NCBI GenBank assembly: GCA_019693395.1
Contig: JAAMXP010002143.1
Coordinates: 9,699-25,800 of the forward strand
Direction of reading: 5' to 3'
DNA: 16,102 nucleotides
DNA from: Ettlia oleoabundans
Lineage: Eukaryota; Chlorophyta; Chlorophyceae; Chlamydomonadales
The first letter of the stretch is position 1. Each line of letters begins with the position of its first letter. Under the pieces are notes generated by a model. The model worked only from the letters and a program-made list of their open reading frames with translations, searched no databases and was not told the DNA's origin. Position numbers and translations under genes: made by a program. Below are positions 9,451-16,102 of this stretch, in pieces.

Positions 9451-10720
9451 CTACACAACCTGTGCGGGTGCGGGTGCACGTAGGTTATCTGGATCGGCCT
9501 CGGCGGTGTGCATCACCACCTCCCACCCGCTGCGCTGCAGCCAATCCTCCAACGATCCCGGTTCCACAGCAACCTGGGCCACCGTGTCTCCTGATGCACG
9601 GTGCAGCGCAGCTTGCATGGCAGCTAGGGGTGCTCCCGTGCCGGCTGCCGTGCCAGTGGCGGTTGTGTCGCTGCCGACGCCCCAGATGCTGGCCAGGCCT
9701 CCCGCCTTGAGTGCCTGCAAGAAGTGGTCCATGCTCTCAAACTTCACATCCTCTTCAGCGCTGTACAGCTGCTCCACCTCCACACCCTTCTGGGGCCCCA
9801 CCACCTTGCTGTGCACGCATCCACCGTCCACAAACACGTCAGGAGACAGGTGCTTGGCCACAAAGCTGATGGGTGCCTGCAAACAGGGCCACTGGTTGTT
9901 TATGTAACAGGTGCGAGTGCAGATGAGCATGCAGGTATCACAAGCTGGCCTAGAACCAACAGGTTCTTGCAAATTGCACTGCCAGCAACAGTCACACTGA
10001 AGGGCACCTTTGAGTAGGTGACCGACGGGCCGAAGCAGGTGACGTTCTTGCCCTCAAGCGGGCTGCCCTTGGCGATGGAGCAGTTGCCGGCGCTGAGGGT
10101 GATGTTGAGCTGGGGCCCATATAGAATGCTGGGCATTTTGTGCCCCCCCTTGATCACCGTGGGATCTGTGCAAAATCTGCATGGTAACATGCGAAAACGA
10201 GGGGAATATGGGTTCGACGCGGATTGGGATTTGTGATGAATGCCTGAGTAACCAGTGCTGGCTTGTCATTGCTTAGGATTGCAAATGCAGAGGAAACCAT
10301 CCCGGGAAACCAGTGCCTGAAACAGGCCCGCCTGGGCAATAATCACTCACTTGTCTTGCACGCCATCATAGATGCTCTTCACCGACCCCAGCAGCTCACC
10401 AGCCTGGCCCTGCACCAGTTCCACCAAGAGGCAGCACGCAGACGCCGCGAGTGAAAACACAGGGCTGAGCCACAAAGATTCAACCAAGAAGAAACGATTT
10501 AGTGAGCCTCTCGTGCAGAGTCAGCAGCCAGCTGGTAGAGCCCACTGACCAGGCTTAGCCCTGCCTGCTGCAACAGCTGGGAGGGTGTAACGCCAGCGCC
10601 ACCAGCAAGGGTGGACAGCAGCTCCGCAAGCAGTGAGTTGGTGCCGCTACCGGGTGTCCCTTGCACCGTTGTCGCTCCCAGGCAGAGCAGAAGCGCGCTC
10701 AACAGCCTGAGGCCCCTCAT
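9451..10720 (-). CDS. Predicted secreted protein of unknown family
   Basis: I do not recognise this protein. Reading on the minus strand, exons 10720-10550, 10409-10351, 10176-10008 and 9876-9451 (stop TAG) keep phase and give 274 residues. Residues 1-21 are a clear signal peptide (MRGLRLL, Leu-rich core, TTVQG). A Leu/Ala/Gly region (about 27-75) is followed by a compact part at 78-153 with four cysteines (79, 109, 124, 153), enough for two disulfides, and three N-glycosylation sequons (N101, N108, N121). The C-terminal third contains a Gly/Ala/Thr stretch, then an acidic end. No transmembrane helix or known catalytic motif is seen. The first intron is the least certain: its donor (GTCAGT at 10549) is weak. 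Without splicing there, the frame runs on 16 codons to TAA at 10499. The gene is divergent from the BUD22-like gene. Confidence 0.65.
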
Positions 10721-10984
10721 CTCTAGGCACCGATGCCTCCAAGGTGATGTGATTGAACGAGATTAGATTGCTTGCACAAACCTCGTTTGATAACCTACAG
10801 CTTCGAAAGGCAAGCCACAACCCCCACACCCCGCTCTCCAGGAGCCTCGAGGCAGACCGTGAGAAGCGTGCTGTGATGACCTGTCCTCCGCTGCAGTGAA
10901 AGAAGCCCACGTATGCCATCTGGAGGCGGCATTGTGACATCAACTCTAGTGGCGCACAGGGCAACGACCCACAGCTTGCGCCCC
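10721..10984. promoter_or_regulatory. Short divergent promoter region
   Basis: About 264 bases separate the start codons of the minus-strand secreted-protein gene and the plus-strand BUD22-like gene, so both promoters and leaders must fit here unless the BUD22 start lies elsewhere. No clear TATA box is seen for either direction. Confidence 0.4.
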
Positions 10985-13352
10985 ATGAAGCAGGCCCGTC
11001 GCCAGCCCCGGGTGCGGCTAGAGAGCAAACTATGCTCGATTTGTCGATGCATTTATCGCAGGTTGCAAAGATCTTGCCCCGCTCATCCCAGCTGTTACAT
11101 CGGTGCATGTTTGCAGTTCCCCCGGCGGCCAGGGAAGGCAAAGCGGCCTGTCAAGGTTGAACCAAAGTAAGAATGTTCAAATCTCGCATCCTGGACAGCG
11201 AGCAGGCTCATCGTTGAACAGACCAAAGTTGCTGCCCGGGCTGCCACTCCGCCCACCTTCCGTTCCACCACGTCGCTCTGTCGCAGGGACCAAGTGCTGG
11301 CCAAGAAAGCGTTTCACCATTTGAAGACCATCAAGAAGGTGCCGTGGTGTGGCTTGCCTGCAGTGACGCAAGTATTTCCTTGCGGCTTGCTGCTTTTTTG
11401 GGGAACCCTGTCCCGCCGGCGTGAGCAGCCCAGAGTTATCTGCGTGCAGGAGATAAAGAAAGCCAAGGAGTTTGAGGTGCGCAAGATCCTGCGCCGCATC
11501 AAGCAGGCCAAGACCCAGCAGGGCAAATCGGAGCCTGAGGGTGAGCCCGGGGCTGTGGTGCATCCAAAGCGCGCCGCTGCTGCATAGGCACAACACCAGC
11601 TGCATGCTGCCTCCACCTGGCCATTGCCAGTGCGGGTGCTCATTGCTAAGGCTGTATGTATCCTGCTGTCCGTGGCATCGCTGCAAGCTGCAAACTGTCC
11701 CACCTGCATTCAACCACCAAAACACTCTTCTGCCTCTGGTTGGCCGTCTTGCAGGCAATGCTGCTGCTGTGGCTGCTGCGGGGGTGGAGAAGCTGGAGGC
11801 GCAGCTGCTGCTGGCAAAGGCTGCTGATGTGGAACAGCTGGCACAGCAGGCTGCACTTGCCTGTGGCCTGCCCCTGCCGGCACAGCAGCAGCAGCAACAG
11901 CAGCAAGACCAGCAGTGTGGTGAGGTGGGAGGCCAAGTCGTGCCCGGGGCCGCCCAACAGCAGCAGCAGCAGCAGGGCGGCCAGCACACGCTGCAGCAGG
12001 TGGTTGAGGGTCGCATCCTGGGTGCCAAGGGGGTGAGGGAGCGGCTAGGCGAGGTGCAGAAGGAGCTGCAGCGGGTGGAGCAGGAGGCAGCTAGGCGGGA
12101 AGCGGCGGCAGCTCGGGCAGCTGAACAAGCAGCGGCTGCGGCAGCGGCAACAGCAGCGGGAGGAAAGGATGGGTCAATGACGGGGGCCGTAGCAGGCAAA
12201 GAGGCGCAGGCAGCGACCCCCAAAGAAGCAGGCAGCAGGAAGCGCAAGCATCAGCATGGCGAGGAGCAGGAGCAGCAGGCAGGGACGGAATCGGGGGGAA
12301 GCGAGCGGCAGGAGCAGAACCAGCGGCAGCGGCAGAAGCAGAGCAAGCGTGCAGGGGATGAGCCTGTTGACGATGTGGCGGCAGGGGCATTGGCAAAGCT
12401 GCTGGGGGCCCGCAGTGCGCTTCGCAGCACATCAGCGGCAGCGGGTGGCACGGTGGAGGGGGGTAGGGACAACAGCGAGAGCGAGGATGACTCGGGTGTG
12501 TTTGAGTCTGGCAGCGATGACGAACAGCTGCTGGAGAGTGATATGAGCGGCAGCGGCGGCGGCGGCAGTAGGAGTGCGCAGCAGGACTGCAAGGGGAATG
12601 AGGAGGCCGTGATCGACGGGTCTGAGCCTGGCAGCAGGAGTGATGCTGGTGGCAGTGACCATGACATGGATGGGGAAAGCGGGAGCGATAGCGACAGCCA
12701 AGGCGGCGGCGGGATTGCAGCTGGCAAGCACCAGCGGCGGCAGGAACAGCGAGCGGCAAGCGGCGCTAAAAGCAGGAGAAAGGAGCAGCAGCAGCAGCAG
12801 CGTGGTAAGAAGGTGAAGGCGCCGGCCAAGCCCAAGAACCGGCTGGGGCAGCGGGCTAGACGGCGCATGGCGGAGATGCATTACGGGGCCGCTGCCAGGC
12901 ACGTGCAGCAGGAGCGGCAGCAGGCAGAGAAACCTGAAAAGCGTGGTGTACAGTCGGCACCACGGCAGCAGCAGCAGCCGCAGGGCAAAGGGGCGGCGGA
13001 GGCTGCTGCTCTGCACCCTTCTTGGGCAGCCAAGCAGGCACAGAAGCAGAAGCTGCAGATCAGCCTGGCTAGTGGAGCCGCCGCAGCCAAGAAGATTGTG
13101 TTTGACGAGGAGGGAGGGCAGCAGCCACAGCAGCAGCGGCAGAAGGAGGGGAAGGGTCATGGCCCCGTCAGCAGCAGTGGCAACCAGCAGCAGGAGGGAG
13201 TGCGGCGGCGAGACAGGCCAGGGAAGGGCGGCGAGGGCGCCCGTCAGCCGCTACACCCCAGCTGGGAGGCCAAGAAACGGCAGCAGGAGCAGCAGCGGCA
13301 CATGGTGCAGCCGCCTGCAGGCAAGAAGATTGTGTTTGATGACGATGATTGA
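10985..13352 (+). CDS. BUD22/SRFBP1-family ribosome-biogenesis protein
   Basis: Exons 10985-11166, 11287-11338, 11450-11540 and 11755-13352 (stop TGA) give about 640 residues. Family members act in the nucleolus in small-subunit rRNA maturation. The core is a basic helical region (about 61-108: LAKKAFHHLKTIKK, then EIKKAKEFEVRKILRRIKQA). It continues into an Ala/Gln helix, poly-Q tracts, an acidic Ser/Asp/Gly region (about 345-430) and a basic patch. NRLGQRARRRMAEMHYG (470-486) and the tail LHPSWEAKK...GKKIVFDDDD (608-640) are diagnostic of BUD22. A second LHPSW...KKIVFDEE copy lies at 528-561. The N-terminus is uncertain: residues PGKAKRPVKVEPK at the end of the first exon look real, but the 5' half of that exon is Cys-rich. 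It may contain an intron, for example 11012-11116, giving a shorter start after MKQARRQPR. Confidence 0.8.
11883..11987 (+). repeat. CAG-rich poly-glutamine tracts in the BUD22-like gene
   Basis: CAG/CAA runs encode eight glutamines from residue 152 and another seven or so after PGAAQ. More Q-rich runs occur later, for example around 12786-12800 and 12965-12978. These give long leucine- or alanine-rich open frames on the opposite strand that are not genes. Confidence 0.85.
13011..13349 (+). repeat. Duplicated BUD22 C-terminal motif
   Basis: The motif LHPSW(A/E)AK...KKIVFD occurs twice: 13011-13112 and 13251-13349. The last part is identical at base level over 17 bases, AAGAAGATTGTGTTTGA at 13089-13105 and 13323-13339. 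Family proteins normally end in a single copy, so this looks like an internal duplication. Confidence 0.75.
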
Positions 13353-13501
13353 AGGGCCGCACAACTTTGGGTTCAGCTGTCGGTCATGGCATTGCATGTA
13401 TAGCTCACAGCATGAGCGGCCCTGGCAGAGTTACCTGCAGCTGTAACCCGGCTTGTGTGCTGCTGTGTCAGGCCTTGTAGACTCTTCTTGTCAGTGGCTA
13501 G

Positions 13502-13506
13502 TTACA
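13502..13506 (-). terminator. TGTAA poly(A) signal candidate for the Cu-ATPase gene
   Basis: TTACA on the plus strand reads TGTAA on the minus strand, about 255 bases beyond the ATPase stop codon. No nearer copy was seen. Confidence 0.45.
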
Positions 13507-13550
13507 TGAAACAGCTGCTGATTGGTTTGGCTGGGGTACACTGCAATGCG

Positions 13551-13555
13551 TGTAA
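13551..13555 (+). terminator. TGTAA poly(A) signal for the BUD22-like gene
   Basis: TGTAA is found about 200 bases after the stop codon, within the same ten-base string (TGTAAATACC) that follows ELIP. Confidence 0.6.
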
Positions 13556-13759
13556 ATACCTGTTCAACAAAACTGAATAGTACACAAGCAGCGGGACACG
13601 GGCTTGAATAGGAAGGGGTGAGATTACTGCGTCAACAAGTAGTGCAGCAACAATCTGTTAAATGCTCTGGCGCGCCAGCCACGCAGGCAGGCAGCCAGCC
13701 AGCGGTGGCTGCTTCCCCTCAACAACACACCCTGGCAGCGCACAAGGCACCCCCAGAGC

Positions 13760-15961
13760 TCAAGTGGCGGTGCCGGTGGGGGTGCCCAGTTGCTGGCTGC
13801 TGAGCCTGCTGGCTGTTGCAGGGGCCCTTTCACTGGCTGCGTTGCTGTCAGCGGTGTTCAGGTTCCAGCGCAGGCTGACGGAGTTTGTGACCACGGCTAT
13901 GGAGCTGAGGGCCATGGCGGCTGCAGCCAGGGAGGGGCTCAGGGCAACGCCGTACGCCGGCAGCAGGGCGCCCGCAGCCACCGGCACGCCCACAAAGTTG
14001 TACGCTACTGCAGGCAGTCAGTTGAGGGCAAAGCGGAGGGGAGGGGGAAGGGACAATGCAAAGCAGTTGGAAGTGTGTTGGCACGTGCTCCGTGTTGCTT
14101 GCCACTGTCGAGGGATGGGCAAGGGTGATGTTGGGGGCGGGGTGAAGCACACGCCAGCATGCCAGCTGCAAGTAGTACAGCACACAACTGCGGTTTTGCC
14201 CAAGCTGCCCAAGCTTAATCCCAGGCAACTTGCAAGCAGTACCTCCCGGGGCACCTCCCCGATCACCACCTGCTTGGCCACCCACCTGCCCATGTGAGGT
14301 TCTGCCGTATCTTGCCCAGCGTGGCGCGCCCCAGGGCCAGCGCCTCCTCCACCTGGCCCAGACGGTCACCCAGCAGCACCACACCCGCGGCATCACCAGC
14401 CACAGCAGTGCCGCCGCCCATGGCAATCCCAACATCGGCACTGGCCAGGGCCGGAGCGTCGTTCACGCCGTCGCCCACCATCGCCACGCGCCGCCCCTCC
14501 GCCCGCAGCCGCTGCACCACCGCTGCCTTCTGCTCCGGCCGCACCCCGGCATAAGCGTCGGCTGGGTCTATGCCCGCTGCCGCTGCCATGGCCTGCACCG
14601 CCTCCTGCCGGTCGCCCGACAGCAGCAGCACACGCAGGCCGCGCTGCCGCAGTGCTGACACAACCTGCGCAGCATCCGGCCGCAGCGCGTCGCTGAGCAG
14701 CAGGCGCCCCGCCAGGCCCCGCCCCTCCCAGCCAACCCACACCTCTGTGTCCACGCTGCTGCTGCCGCCGCTGCTGCTTGATGCTGCAAGGTCTGCCCCG
14801 CAGCGCTGCGCCACCCAGTTGCGCCGCCCTACAGCCACGTGCCGGTCGCCCGCCACTGCCCACACACCCTCGCCAGGTGCCGTCTGCGAGCTGCTGGCGG
14901 CAGGAACCTCCAGACCTGCACCCAACCAGACAGGCAGGCAAGCAGGCAGCTCAAACATCAAGCCACCACTACTGCCCGTCATTGCAGGAGAAGCAGGCAG
15001 TTGAAGTCAGGCAGGGGAGCGCGCTGACATGGCATCTTCTCAGGGTTCTGGCACATCTACTTGCACAACCACAGCCACAACAACCATCAACCATCCCGCT
15101 GGGTCAACGTTGGTCATCCGGCAAAGCGTGCCGGGTGGCCCCCTCACCCCTGCTCTCTGCCGCCGCTACCAAGGCATCTGCCAGCGGGTGGCGAGTGTTG
15201 CGCTCCGCCGCTGCCGCCAGCTGCAGCAGCTCATCAGCGCTGCACCCCGCCTCAGGCTCAACACCTGCCAGCTGCAGCCGCCCCTCTGCAAGCAGCAGGG
15301 GGGTGGAGGTGAAGGTGAATGTTAGGCTTGGCACCTCAGCCCGAGCGGTAGGCGAGCAGTAAGTTGCATCGCTGGGTGTTAGTACTGCCGTATGCACAGA
15401 AGAACACAGCACACAAGCGCTCCCTCTCCTCCCGTCCATCCCAACGACTCCTGCCCCGGCAGCAGCGGCAGCCACCAAGACCACCGCCGCACCTGTGAGG
15501 GTGCCCGTCTTATCCAGCACCACAGTGTCCACCTGGGCCAACGCCTCCACGACATCGCCGCCACGCAGCATCAGCCCGCGACGCGCGCCTGAAAGCAAAG
15601 TGGGTACCCAGCTGATAAGTGACAACAGTCACACCCTGATGTGTGTGGACATGTGAAGCATGGGCAGCCAGACTGGGCTGTCCTCCTGCCGGCAGCGGGT
15701 GTTGGGACACCCACAGAACTCCATACACGGAGGCAGGCAGGCAGGCAAGCATCCCCAGGACACGGTTGCCCAGGCTGGGGGCCAGGCTGGCGGCTCCAAT
15801 GCCACCCGCCACACACACAGGGATACCTGCAGATGATGCCACCAGTACGGCAGTGGGTGTTGCCAGCCCCAGTGCGCAGGGGCACGCCACCACCAGCACG
15901 TCAATGGCCAGCTTCAGGCTCAGCAGCAGTGGAGCCTGCGATCCAGCAGCCTCCACGGCAT
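13760..15961 (-). CDS. P1B-1 copper-transporting ATPase, C-terminal part (5' partial)
   Basis: This membrane pump moves Cu+ using ATP. Minus-strand exons 15961-15827, 15588-15493, 15285-15148, 14915-14286 and 14007-13760 (stop TGA) all join in phase 1 and give 414 visible residues. Counted from the first visible full codon: VVACPCALGLATPT (23-36) is the metal-binding CPC helix, DKTGTLT (70-76) holds the phosphorylated Asp70, RHP (108-110) is the nucleotide-domain HP motif, SGDR (222-225) and GDGVNDAP (270-277) are the hinge motifs. The last two helices carry YN (335-336) and MALSS (364-368), the signature of the Cu+ class P1B-1. The GARRGLMLRGGD-like segment and short tail resemble the plant thylakoid pumps PAA1/PAA2 (HMA6/HMA8), so a plastid location is plausible. 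The N-terminal metal-binding domain, targeting peptide and first helices lie beyond the right edge. Confidence 0.92.
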
Positions 15962-16102
15962 CTGCAGGTGCGCAGCAGCAGCAGTGGGCCAAATGCATCT
16001 TGACTCGTAAATAGAGTGCAATATGCGTGACAGCCCCCGACTGTACAAGCCTAAAAAGGCCACCAACAGCATTGCGCCCCCCCCTGCCCGCGCGCTCGTG
16101 CC
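15962..16102 (-). other. Intron of the Cu-ATPase gene at the window edge
   Basis: No recognisable ATPase exon is seen here; the acceptor CTGCAG at 15962-15967 ends this intron on the minus strand. The next upstream exon must lie outside the window or be too short to recognise. Confidence 0.55.

Larger units (their letters stand above)
13353..13759. other. Shared 3' region of convergent BUD22-like and Cu-ATPase genes
   Basis: No gene is seen. A plus-strand TGTAA at 13551-13555 and a minus-strand TGTAA (TTACA at 13502-13506) point past each other, so the two transcripts may overlap at their 3' ends. Confidence 0.55.

Noticed and set aside
11177..12247. 356-residue minus-strand open frame opposite the BUD22-like gene
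   Set aside because: It is the antisense shadow of CAG/GCA-rich coding sequence and consists of Cys, Ser and Ala runs.
12432..13160. 242-residue Leu-rich minus-strand frame
   Set aside because: The leucine and proline runs are the antisense of poly-Gln codons, so the apparent membrane helices are artefacts.
15104..15625. Unspliced 173-residue reading across two ATPase exons
   Set aside because: The intron 15286-15492 happens to stay open, but its translation breaks the DKTGTLTEGR sequence expected of P-type ATPases; the splice sites restore it.
15729..15750. GGCA tetranucleotide run in an ATPase intron
   Set aside because: It is a simple intronic microsatellite with no sign of function; a similar short GGCA-rich run occurs in the next intron near 14930.
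1..16102. Search for mobile elements, viral genes, CRISPR arrays, tRNA or rRNA genes
   Set aside because: No transposase, reverse transcriptase, capsid gene, regular spacer repeat, terminal repeat pair or tRNA-like fold was found by reading.

Overview
The window looks like nuclear DNA of a green alga (Chlorophyta), with no phage, plasmid, CRISPR or bacterial operon signal. The reasons are: fairly GC-rich sequence; genes cut into many short exons by GT-AG introns of roughly 100-300 bases that nearly always end in GCAG; TGTAA, the usual green-algal poly(A) signal, downstream of several stop codons; and a plastid-targeted light-stress protein. Class and species cannot be settled from the sequence alone. 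All gene models below were spliced by hand. In each one the codon phase is preserved across every junction, which is the main support for the exon borders.

Layout, left to right. (1) 59-2321, plus: the last eight exons of a bacterial/plastid-type NAD-dependent glycerol-3-phosphate dehydrogenase, with its start outside the window. (2) 2322-3466: a long 3' region with TGTAA signals and an 8-bp inverted repeat. (3) 3467-5646, plus: a complete secreted protein of three LCCL domains. (4) 6049-7006, plus: a complete three-helix early light-induced protein (ELIP) with a plastid transit peptide. (5) 7499-8871, plus: a complete DEDDh exonuclease of the REXO4/ISG20 type. (6) 9451-10720, minus: a secreted protein of unknown family. 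(7) 10985-13352, plus: a BUD22/SRFBP1-family ribosome-biogenesis protein with poly-Q tracts and a duplicated C-terminal motif. (8) 13760-15961, minus: the C-terminal 414 residues of a P1B-1 copper-transporting ATPase, resembling the thylakoid type, with its start outside the window on the right.

The genes do not form a pathway or operon. Three may act in the plastid (glycerol-3-phosphate dehydrogenase, ELIP, Cu-ATPase), two are predicted to be secreted (LCCL protein and unknown protein), and two look like RNA or ribosome factors (exonuclease and BUD22). The orphan secreted gene and BUD22 are divergent across about 264 bases. BUD22 and the Cu-ATPase are convergent, with poly(A) signals placed so that their 3' ends may overlap. 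I found no convincing new multi-gene system. The most unusual items are the triple-LCCL protein with its phase-1 intron modules, the unknown secreted protein, the duplicated BUD22 tail, the Cys-rich tail of the exonuclease and two GC-AG introns.
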